Program-made: the position numbers and the translations under genes | Assembly: GCF_008370685.1 (NCBI RefSeq) | Contig: NZ_VTZU01000029.1 | Span: 16,443-80,442, forward strand | Source of the DNA: Aquimarina sp. RZ0 | Lineage (GTDB): Bacteria; Bacteroidota; Bacteroidia; Flavobacteriales; Flavobacteriaceae | DNA length: 64,000 nt | Direction: 5' to 3' | Shown: piece after piece, positions 45,800-53,838 of the stretch | How positions within the stretch are numbered: position 1 is the first letter of the stretch | How the letters are laid out: each line of letters opens with the position of its first letter | The notes under the pieces: generated by a model | The model's database searches: none | What the model saw: the letters and a program-made list of their open reading frames with translations, nothing else | Told to the model about the DNA's origin: nothing

Positions 45800-46498
45800 G
45801 TGTCCAATAAAAAAATAATTATTGCAATAGATGGATATTCCTCTACAGGAAAAAGTACTGTTGCGCGACAATTAGCAAAAGCACTAGGTTATATTTATGT
45901 AGATACAGGTGCAATGTATAGGGCTGTTACATTATATGCCATGCAACATAATTTTATAAGCCAATCTCATTTTGATCAAGAAGCACTTGAACATAGCCTT
46001 CCTTTAATTAATATTAAGTTTGAAATCAACTCAGAATCTGGTATAGCAGAGGTTTTATTGAATGATAGAAATGTAGAACGTGAGATAAGAACATTGAACG
46101 TTTCTAGGCTAGTAAGCCCTGTTGCTGCAATTTCTAGAGTTCGTAAGAAGTTGGTAGAACAACAACAATTAATGGGGAAAGATGGCGGGATAGTAATGGA
46201 TGGCAGAGATATTGGTACTGTCGTATTTCCAGAAGCCAAACTCAAACTGTTTATGACAGCCACTGCAAAGGATAGAGCCGAACGTCGATATAAAGAACTT
46301 TTAGAAAGAGGAGAAAAAGTAACGTATGAAGATGTTCTTAAAAATGTAGTTAATAGAGATCATATTGATAGTACAAGAAAAGATTCTCCGCTAAGACAGG
46401 CAAAAGATGCTATCATGATTGATAACTCTAATCTAACACTAAAGGAGCAGTTTGATCAAATATTGAAAATTACCAGAGAGTCCATAGCCAGATCTTAA
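45800..46498 (+). CDS. cmk: Cytidylate kinase Cmk
   Basis: A 232-aa (d)CMP kinase. The start is a GTG at 45800, one base after the porQ stop; a longer frame back to 45710 lies inside porQ and is not needed. The P-loop is DGYSSTGKSTVARQLAKALG, followed by YVDTGAMYRAVT, MDGRDIGTVVFPEAKLK and DRAERRYKELLERG. All match CMP kinase. The tight junction to porQ indicates translational coupling, an association I recall in flavobacteria. Confidence 0.94.
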   Translation: MSNKKIIIAIDGYSSTGKSTVARQLAKALGYIYVDTGAMYRAVTLYAMQHNFISQSHFDQEALEHSLPLINIKFEINSESGIAEVLLNDRNVEREIRTLNVSRLVSPVAAISRVRKKLVEQQQLMGKDGGIVMDGRDIGTVVFPEAKLKLFMTATAKDRAERRYKELLERGEKVTYEDVLKNVVNRDHIDSTRKDSPLRQAKDAIMIDNSNLTLKEQFDQILKITRESIARS

Positions 46499-46556
46499 TT
46501 TCCTTTAAATGATGTGGTTTTATGCCATTTGTATGTAGAGTGAAAGTATTATAAGT

Positions 46557-47372
46557 CTATTTTAATATCACAGAATCAATCACTTGTTTTGTAGTAACTT
46601 GCAGATTTTTGGGAAGCATATTATCTTTGGGTAGTACTGCCAGATATCGATCATTATTAGAATCAAAGACCTGCTTATAAATAGGATCTTCTAGTTGTAA
46701 TAAATCACATATTTCTTTGATTAAATCCAAATGATATATTAGATCTGTACTACCTAAATGAAAAATTCCTTTTCTACGTCTATTAATGATATAGTGAATT
46801 TGTTGCGTAAGTTTAGAAATAGATGTCGCATTAATAATAACATTGGGGAATACTTCTATAGGCGCTTTTAGATCATATAATTTTTTAAGTTCTTGTATAC
46901 GAGGCGTAGAAGATCCAAAAATCATCGGTATCCTAGCAATAACATATTTATGAGCAGGTAATCTCATTAATGCATTTTCAATTTTAATTTTAAGTCTTCC
47001 GTATACACTCTCACTTAATGTTTTATCATATTCATACGAGGGGTAATTACTAAAAGTATCAAAAACGTTAGCACTCGACATAAAAATAAGTTTACATCTA
47101 TTTTTTTTAATCCACGCTAAGATTCGTTGATGCGCATCTAATTGCGCATTAAAATTACCACGAATAGCAGAGATAATTATGGTCGGTTTTAGGTTATCCA
47201 ACAAAATTGAAATATCTTCCAATTCCATATCATATTGGAAGAACTTCTGATTTTTTTCGAAAAAAGAATTATCAGTGTGATATGTACCATAGGTATCAAA
47301 ATAGGAGTTGAGTTCCTTGTATAAAGAATTCCCTATAAAACCACTAGCACCTATGATAAGAATTTTTTTCAA
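46557..47372 (-). CDS. RmlD-like NAD(P)-dependent sugar-nucleotide reductase/epimerase
   Basis: A 271-aa short-chain dehydrogenase with the extended Rossmann motif GASGFIGNSL at residues 8-17, a serine region IFMSSANVFD and the catalytic Tyr-x3-Lys replaced in part by SVYGRLKIKIE (Y-x3-K retained). It resembles dTDP-4-dehydrorhamnose reductase (RmlD) and related enzymes, but the substrate is unknown as no other nucleotide-sugar gene is adjacent. It may be co-oriented with gcvT only by chance. Confidence 0.82.
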   Translation of the reverse strand: MKKILIIGASGFIGNSLYKELNSYFDTYGTYHTDNSFFEKNQKFFQYDMELEDISILLDNLKPTIIISAIRGNFNAQLDAHQRILAWIKKNRCKLIFMSSANVFDTFSNYPSYEYDKTLSESVYGRLKIKIENALMRLPAHKYVIARIPMIFGSSTPRIQELKKLYDLKAPIEVFPNVIINATSISKLTQQIHYIINRRRKGIFHLGSTDLIYHLDLIKEICDLLQLEDPIYKQVFDSNNDRYLAVLPKDNMLPKNLQVTTKQVIDSVILK

Positions 47373-47458
47373 TACTGATATGATCTAAAAAAGTTAAGTT
47401 TCGAAGATTACAAAATTAGGTAACCCTGAAACTTAATATTTATTATTATTTTCACCAA

Positions 47459-48541
47459 TTATCCTTTGTAAAAAGGTAATTTGATTACAGTTGCAGGAAT
47501 CGTCTTTTTTCGAATTTGAATATTAATTTTGCTTCCAGGGCTGGCATATGCAGATGGTACATACCCTAGTCCAATACCCTTTGATAAAGTAGGGGACATT
47601 GTGCCAGAAGTCACTTTTCCAATTACAGTATTGTGATCATCTACAATTGCATAATCCTGACGAGGAATTCCTCTTTCGCTCAATTCAAAACCGACTAATT
47701 TTCGTTTAACTCCTTGTTCTTTTTCTTTTGATAATGCTTCAGAATTAACAAAATCTTTAGAGAATTTGGTAATCCAACCCAATCCTGCTTCGAGAGGAGA
47801 AGTGTCATCGTTAATATCATTACCATACAAGCAATACCCCATTTCTAATCGTAAAGTATCTCTTGCCGCCAGACCAATGGGTTTAATACCAAAACTAGCA
47901 CCTGCTTCTAATACTTTATTCCAAACTTGGACGACCTCAGAATTTTTACAATAAATTTCAAAACCGCCACTACCTGTATATCCTGTAGCAGAAATAATGA
48001 CGTGTTCAATCCCGGCAAAGTCAGCCACTTCAAAGGTATAAAACTTCATAGCTTTTAGGTCTATAGAAGTTAGAGATTGCATTGCTTCAGCAGCTTTTGG
48101 TCCCTGAATAGCTAATAATGAATAATCTTCAGAAAGATCTTTCATATCAGCATTCATGGTGTTATGAGCAAGTATCCAATCCCAGTCTTTTTTGATATTA
48201 GCCGCATTTACGACCAATAAATATTTTTCATCAGCAATTTTATAAACGATAAGATCGTCTACAATACCACCTTTATCATTGGGTAAGCAACTATATTGTG
48301 CTTTTCCATCTACTAGTTTAGCTGCGTCATTAGAAGTGATTTTCTGAATTAGGTCTAATGCATGAGCACCTGTAATTAAAAATTCACCCATATGGGACAC
48401 ATCAAAAACTCCAACTCCATTGCGAACAGTCTCGTGTTCTGCGGTAACACCCTCATATGATACAGGCATATTGTATCCTGCAAATGGCACAATTTTGGCT
48501 CCTAAAGCTTTGTGGATTTCTGTTAAAGCAGTGTTTTTCAT
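47459..48541 (-). CDS. gcvT: Glycine cleavage system T protein (aminomethyltransferase)
   Basis: A 360-aa aminomethyltransferase transferring the methylene group of glycine to tetrahydrofolate. N-terminal [29 protein letters not shown] and the folate-binding [10 protein letters not shown] are visible; the [17 protein letters not shown] segment and C-terminal [10 protein letters not shown] are conserved. GcvH and GcvP are not adjacent, as usual in this group. The gene stands alone. Confidence 0.95.
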   Translation of the reverse strand: MKNTALTEIHKALGAKIVPFAGYNMPVSYEGVTAEHETVRNGVGVFDVSHMGEFLITGAHALDLIQKITSNDAAKLVDGKAQYSCLPNDKGGIVDDLIVYKIADEKYLLVVNAANIKKDWDWILAHNTMNADMKDLSEDYSLLAIQGPKAAEAMQSLTSIDLKAMKFYTFEVADFAGIEHVIISATGYTGSGGFEIYCKNSEVVQVWNKVLEAGASFGIKPIGLAARDTLRLEMGYCLYGNDINDDTSPLEAGLGWITKFSKDFVNSEALSKEKEQGVKRKLVGFELSERGIPRQDYAIVDDHNTVIGKVTSGTMSPTLSKGIGLGYVPSAYASPGSKINIQIRKKTIPATVIKLPFYKG

Positions 48542-48918
48542 AAAAGAAAATTTATACGGAATATTTTATTGTAAAATTGATGCCGAATGTAAAAAACTTT
48601 AGATTGCTATACAACGCTTTTGCAGTATAATAACATCTAATACCATTTGTCATTTGAATTTACTGGTATAATATGAATTACCTTATTTAGTCTGGTCAGA
48701 AATACAGTAAAATCAAATTATTACTGTGCGACAGTATTAAATCTTAAAAGCACCTGATTATTAAACCGTTACTAAAATAAAAATAGTAAGTTATAAAGTA
48801 GATAATAATTTTGTTAATTGAACAAGATTTTAGAAAAGCTTCAAATATTTAAACTCTAATATTCATATCGATTGATACAATATATTATATTATTTTTGAT
48901 GACACTAAATAAATTATA
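48542..48918. other. Divergent intergenic region between gcvT and menB
   Basis: No gene or strong terminator is seen; it should hold the promoters for both flanking genes. A TACTGGTATAATATG-like stretch occurs around 48660-48675 but does not fit the Bacteroidetes consensus. Confidence 0.45.
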
Positions 48919-49761
48919 ATGAGTTCAATAAATTGGGAAGTAGTAAAAGAATATCAGGATATAACCTATAAAAAATCTAATGGAGTTGCGCGAATTGCCT
49001 TTAACAGGCCAGATGTTCGTAATGCTTTTAGACCCAATACAACCAGTGAGTTATATGATGCTTTTTATGATGCTCAGGAAGATGTGAATATTGGTGTTGT
49101 TTTGCTTTCTGCAGAAGGGCCTTCTTCCAAGGATGGTGTGTATAGTTTTTGTAGTGGTGGAGATCAAAAAGCGAGGGGACATCAGGGATATGTGGGAAAA
49201 GATGGAATGCATAGACTTAATATATTAGAAGTTCAAAGACTGATTAGATTTATGCCAAAAGTAGTGATTGCCGTAGTGCCTGGATGGGCAGTAGGAGGAG
49301 GGCATAGTTTGCACGTTGTTTGTGATCTTACGCTGGCTAGTAAGGAGCATGCAATTTTTAAACAAACAGATGCAGATGTAACGAGCTTTGATGGAGGGTA
49401 CGGTTCGGCATATCTGGCCAAAATGGTAGGACAAAAGAAAGCGCGTGAGATTTTCTTTTTAGGCAGAGACTATTCTGCACAAGAGGCTTATGAAATGGGA
49501 ATGGTAAATGCTGTAATTCCTCACGAAGAGTTAGAAACGACAGCCTATCAGTGGGCACAGGAAATTCTAGAAAAGTCTCCTACCTCTATTAAAATGTTAA
49601 AATTTGCAATGAACTTAACTGATGATGGGATGGTAGGTCAACAGGTTTTTGCTGGAGAAGCTACAAGATTGGCATATATGACTGACGAGGCCAAAGAAGG
49701 AAGAAATGCTTTTTTAGAAAAAAGAAAACCTGATTTTAAGGATGTTAAATGGATTCCTTAA
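48919..49761 (+). CDS. menB: 1,4-dihydroxy-2-naphthoyl-CoA synthase MenB
   Basis: A 280-aa crotonase-fold enzyme closing the second ring in menaquinone synthesis. The signature FCSGGDQKARGHQGYVGKDG, the oxyanion region VVIAVVPGWAVGGGHSLHVV and the FKQTDADVTSFDGGYGSAYL loop are diagnostic of MenB. It is intact. Other men genes are not in the window. The next gene starts 35 bp downstream at a GTG. Confidence 0.96.
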   Translation: MSSINWEVVKEYQDITYKKSNGVARIAFNRPDVRNAFRPNTTSELYDAFYDAQEDVNIGVVLLSAEGPSSKDGVYSFCSGGDQKARGHQGYVGKDGMHRLNILEVQRLIRFMPKVVIAVVPGWAVGGGHSLHVVCDLTLASKEHAIFKQTDADVTSFDGGYGSAYLAKMVGQKKAREIFFLGRDYSAQEAYEMGMVNAVIPHEELETTAYQWAQEILEKSPTSIKMLKFAMNLTDDGMVGQQVFAGEATRLAYMTDEAKEGRNAFLEKRKPDFKDVKWIP

Positions 49762-49796
49762 ATTTAAATAGTTGTAAAAAAAATGGAAAATAAATA

Positions 49797-50558
49797 GTGG
49801 AAGATAAAAAAGACGAATTACTATCTGTACAGTATAGGATTGAAAAATCTGGAGTAAAACAGCAAAAACTAGAGAATCAGCTTATTTCACTTTCTGAAGA
49901 GTTGAAAAAAAGTAAGCGTAATAGTCTCCTTTTTATGATTGTTTTCTTTCTTGTCATAACTGTTTTAGGAGGAGGTGTTTATTTTTTGAATAAGAAAAAA
50001 GATTTTTTATCTAAGAATGAGCAGGTTGATGAAATCAATATAAAACAGATTCAGAAAATTAATGATTCCTTAAGAGAAGAGCTCACAAAATTGAAATCGG
50101 ATATTTCTGATTATAGAAAGGAATTAGTCTCAGATGAAAATGTGATTACTGCCGAAGATTCTACAGATACCAAAAAACTAAAGTTTGAAAAAAAACATGC
50201 TTTCGTAAAAAGAGCATTTGGGCAAGATGATGTGATTTTTATTGAAGCCGATTATATAGAATATTTTGAAGGAAAAGAAGCTGTAAAAAGAGCTAAAGAA
50301 GATGGTAATGCAGAATATGAAATAAATAAAGATGGTGATACACTTTATTATTTGTATAATAATTATTATCTTAATAACAATAATACAAAATTAAGAATAT
50401 TAGAGCTAGATAATAGAGTGAAAATCCAGAATGTTAATCAAATTTCGGATGGATTTCCCTTGAAAGCATTCCAGAAAATTATTTCAGATGACCCCATCTT
50501 TGTTTTGGAAATAAATAATGGAATTGTATATAAAATAACGAAACAGAAATTGCCATAG
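49797..50558 (+). CDS. Coiled-coil single-pass membrane protein, paralogue A
   Basis: A 253-aa protein starting at GTG 49797 (in-frame stop just upstream; no ATG in frame). Residues 5-40 form a coiled coil (YRIEKSGVKQQKLENQLISL), then a membrane helix (about 43-63, LLFMIVFFLVITVLGGGVYFL), a second coiled coil (about 75-110) and a C-terminal globular part with FIEADYIEYFEGKEAV. It shares layout and N-terminal sequence with the next gene, so the two arose by tandem duplication. A four-codon ATG frame (MENK) overlaps its start codon. The family and function are not recognised. Confidence 0.8.
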   Translation: MEDKKDELLSVQYRIEKSGVKQQKLENQLISLSEELKKSKRNSLLFMIVFFLVITVLGGGVYFLNKKKDFLSKNEQVDEINIKQIQKINDSLREELTKLKSDISDYRKELVSDENVITAEDSTDTKKLKFEKKHAFVKRAFGQDDVIFIEADYIEYFEGKEAVKRAKEDGNAEYEINKDGDTLYYLYNNYYLNNNNTKLRILELDNRVKIQNVNQISDGFPLKAFQKIISDDPIFVLEINNGIVYKITKQKLP

Positions 50559-50603
50559 TATGTATGAATATTTAATAAACCGTCTAATAAATCCTACTTT
50601 AAA

Positions 50604-51215
50604 ATGCCGGACATTAAAAATGAAGATTTACTATTCTTACATCATCAAATAGAAAAAGCTGAAACTGAACAAAGCAAGTTAGAAAATCTTTTAAATGAAA
50701 AATCGATAGAGTTGAAGAAGAACAGGACTTCAAAGTTCACGTTTAAACTCATCTGCTCGTTTCTGATAATAACCATATCAGCATTGATCATATACTCATC
50801 TTATTGGACTAAAAAAGGGATACAATATAAGACAGAAAATAAAGACCTCAGTCGTTTTAAATCTGAAGTACATAATCTAAAAGAACAATTAAGCAGAATA
50901 GAGAAAGATCAAATAGATTTAAATGATATTAAAGATCTGTATTTATATAGAAATTTAATTAATCGAGATACCGTATATTCTGTGCAGGTACAATCTTTTA
51001 CTGATCAGAAAATATCTTTGTTTTCTGAAAAGTATGCAAATGCACGATTCTATAATGATACTTCTTATTACAAAATGAGTTTAGGTATTTTTGAGACTTT
51101 AACAGAGGCTCAAGAGTTTAGGAAAATACTCCTCAGATCTGGAATCATTGATAAGAATATTTTTGTAATCTCTTATAAAGACAATAAAAGATTACGTATA
51201 GAAGAGCCATTCTAA
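50604..51215 (+). CDS. Coiled-coil single-pass membrane protein, paralogue B, SPOR-like C terminus
   Basis: A 203-aa protein with the same plan as the preceding one: coiled coil (HHQIEKAETEQSKLENLLNE), membrane helix (about 48-68) and second coiled coil (about 75-105). Its C-terminal part (SVQVQSFTDQKISLFSEK ... YKMSLGIFETLTEAQEFRKIL) reads like a SPOR domain, which binds denuded peptidoglycan at sites of wall turnover. This suggests cell-envelope or division association; the SPOR assignment is by pattern, not search. Paralogue A lacks that domain. Confidence 0.75.
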   Translation: MPDIKNEDLLFLHHQIEKAETEQSKLENLLNEKSIELKKNRTSKFTFKLICSFLIITISALIIYSSYWTKKGIQYKTENKDLSRFKSEVHNLKEQLSRIEKDQIDLNDIKDLYLYRNLINRDTVYSVQVQSFTDQKISLFSEKYANARFYNDTSYYKMSLGIFETLTEAQEFRKILLRSGIIDKNIFVISYKDNKRLRIEEPF

Positions 51216-51222
51216 AGTTATA

Positions 51223-53637
51223 TTATCTAAGGCTGGGGTAGTTATCAGGATTTACCTCATTCATTATCTTATACACTTTCTCAAAAATATCTTCTGTAGA
51301 TGGTTTACTGAAATAATCTCCATCTGTTCCAAATGCTGGTCGGTGTGGCCGAGCACTTAATGTCTGTGGTTCACTATCCAAATATTGGTAAATATGCTGC
51401 TCATCAATTAGTTTATGCAGTATATATCCAGTACAGCCACCAGGTACATCTTCATCTATTATAAGAACTCTATTGGTTTTAGCAATGCTTTTTACAAGAT
51501 CATGATTTAGATCAAAAGGAATCAATGACTGTACATCAATTACTTCAGCATTAATACCTACCGTCAATAATTCTTTGGCTGCTTGTTCAACTAATCTTAG
51601 CGTAGATCCATAAGAAATTAGTGTGATATCATCTCCTTCTTTGATCGTCTCTACGACTCCCACAGGCGTTCGCAGCTCAGCTAGGTTAGAAGGCATTTTC
51701 TCCTTTAAGCGATATCCATTAAGACATTCAATCACTATTGCAGGTTCATCACTATCCAGTAAGGTGTTATAAAAACCAGCCGCTTTGGTCATATTTCTTG
51801 GTACGAGAATATGGATACCTCGTAGTAAATGAATTAACCCACCCATCTGAGATCCAGAATGCCATATTCCTTCTAATCGATGTCCTCTGGTTCTTACAAT
51901 CAAAGGAGCTTTTTGTTTGGCAAAGGTTCTATATCGTAAGGTAGCAAGATCATCACTTAACCCTTGTATGCAATAAAGAATATAATCAAGATATTGAATT
52001 TCTGCAATAGGCCTTAAGCCACGCATCGCCATTCCGATTCCTTGTCCTATGATAGTAGCCTCTCTAATTCCTGTATCTGAGACTCTGATATCTCCAAATT
52101 TTTCCTGCAATCCTTCTAATCCTTGATTAACATCTCCAATTTTACCACTATCCTCACCAAAAATGAGAGACTCAGGGATTCTTTCAAAAATCTGCTCAAA
52201 ATTATCTCTAAGAATAATTCGCCCATCTACAATTTCTGAAGTAGCTTCATATTGAGGCTTTACTTCTTGTATTTTGATTACTTTATTTTCAAAATCATTA
52301 TATAAATGATCGCTATATTTTGGTTGAATTTTCTCAAAATATTGATTTACCCAATTCTGAAGCGCAGTTTTTTCAGGATAATTTTCTTTAGTAAGATATC
52401 TGAGAGTTTTTCTTGTGGTCTCTAATATATCTTTACGTACAGGTTCATCTTTATCAGCCAGCACTTTAATTAAAGGCACTATGAAATTGTTATTAGTACT
52501 TTTTATAGATACGGCTTCAAGCATTGCTACTGCTTCTCTTTGTTCTTCTTTTATTTCTGAAATGTATGCATTCCAGGCAGTTGCTTTTCCTTGTCGTACA
52601 CGTTTTTTAGCAGCTTTTTCTAATTCCAGTAACTCATCTACGGTCGCTATTTTCTTTTCAATAATAAATTCTCGAAATTTTTTATTACAATCATGTTCGC
52701 GCTCCCAGTTCAGGCGTTCTTCACTTTTATATCTTTCGTGTGATCCCGAAGTCGAATGCCCTTGAGGTTGTGTTAACCCCTTCACATGCACAATAACAGG
52801 TATATGTTGCTCTCTGGCTAAATCCTCCGCAGTTTCATAAGCATTCATCAAGTCTGGGTATTCCCAACCATCTACTACAATAATCTCATATCCTTTGTGT
52901 TTTTCGTCACGTCTAAAACCTTCAAGTACTAAGGATATATTTTCCTTTGTAGTTTGATGTTTTGCATGTACTGATATTCCATAATCATCATCCCATATAC
53001 TGATAACCATAGGTACTTGTAATACACCACCTGCGTTTACAGTCTCCCAAAAAAGTCCTTCGCTTGTACTTGCATTACCAATAGTTCCCCAAGCAACCTC
53101 ATTTCCTTTGATAGAGAAATTAGTATGATCTGCAACACTTTTTTCATTCCGGTATACTTTAGATGCATGTGCAAGCCCGAGTAATCTAGGCATCTGTCCT
53201 GCAGTAGGAGATATATCTGAGCTTGAATTTTTTTGAGTAGTTAAATTTTTCCAGGAACCATCTTTATCAAGGCTATGCGTTGCAAAATGACCTCCCATTT
53301 GTCTTCCGGCAGCAAAAGGTTCTTTTTCTATATCGGTATGCGAATATAAACCTGCAAAAAATTGTTCAACTGTATATTGATCTATAGCCATCATAAACGT
53401 CTGATCTCTATAATATCCGGATCTAAAATCTCCATCACGAAAAACTCTGGCCATTGCTAATTGAGGTAATTCTTTTCCTCCACCAAAAATTCCAAATTTA
53501 GATTTTCCAGTCAGTACTTCCCGTCTTCCTAATAAACTACATTCTCTACTGATTAGAGCAATTTTATAATCTCTAAGTATTTGATTTTTATATTCTTCAA
53601 AAGAAATATCAGGTGTAACGATTGTTTCAGACTGCAT
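51223..53637 (-). CDS. Branched-chain-type 2-oxoacid dehydrogenase E1, alpha-beta fusion
   Basis: An 804-aa thiamine-diphosphate enzyme with alpha (about 1-370) and beta (about 465-804) parts joined in one chain, a frequent Bacteroidetes arrangement. In the alpha part MGGHFATHSL, SPTAGQMPRLLGLAHASK and the cofactor site WGTIGNASTSEG with WDDDYGISV are seen; in the beta part IFGEDSGKIGDVNQG, AIEIQYLDY-type core and VLIIDEDVPGGCTGY. It decarboxylates branched-chain 2-oxoacids for E2/E3, which are encoded elsewhere. It converges with the coiled-coil genes, 7 bp from the stop of paralogue B. Confidence 0.93.
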   Translation of the reverse strand: MQSETIVTPDISFEEYKNQILRDYKIALISRECSLLGRREVLTGKSKFGIFGGGKELPQLAMARVFRDGDFRSGYYRDQTFMMAIDQYTVEQFFAGLYSHTDIEKEPFAAGRQMGGHFATHSLDKDGSWKNLTTQKNSSSDISPTAGQMPRLLGLAHASKVYRNEKSVADHTNFSIKGNEVAWGTIGNASTSEGLFWETVNAGGVLQVPMVISIWDDDYGISVHAKHQTTKENISLVLEGFRRDEKHKGYEIIVVDGWEYPDLMNAYETAEDLAREQHIPVIVHVKGLTQPQGHSTSGSHERYKSEERLNWEREHDCNKKFREFIIEKKIATVDELLELEKAAKKRVRQGKATAWNAYISEIKEEQREAVAMLEAVSIKSTNNNFIVPLIKVLADKDEPVRKDILETTRKTLRYLTKENYPEKTALQNWVNQYFEKIQPKYSDHLYNDFENKVIKIQEVKPQYEATSEIVDGRIILRDNFEQIFERIPESLIFGEDSGKIGDVNQGLEGLQEKFGDIRVSDTGIREATIIGQGIGMAMRGLRPIAEIQYLDYILYCIQGLSDDLATLRYRTFAKQKAPLIVRTRGHRLEGIWHSGSQMGGLIHLLRGIHILVPRNMTKAAGFYNTLLDSDEPAIVIECLNGYRLKEKMPSNLAELRTPVGVVETIKEGDDITLISYGSTLRLVEQAAKELLTVGINAEVIDVQSLIPFDLNHDLVKSIAKTNRVLIIDEDVPGGCTGYILHKLIDEQHIYQYLDSEPQTLSARPHRPAFGTDGDYFSKPSTEDIFEKVYKIMNEVNPDNYPSLR

Positions 53638-53838
53638 ACGAACGATGTTTTACGGTGTGCAAATTTAACAAAAAATGATGCCATATGCAAGTCAAAAATC
53701 GTTTAATTTATTGAAGATAATTTATGTAAAAGCTATTTTTCTTATCAAATTAATGTTTTAATTCTTTTTTTTATAACTTAATTAACGAATGTTCAAAATT
53801 TTCACATTTGCAGTACTTCCTTGATTTTTAGATATCGT

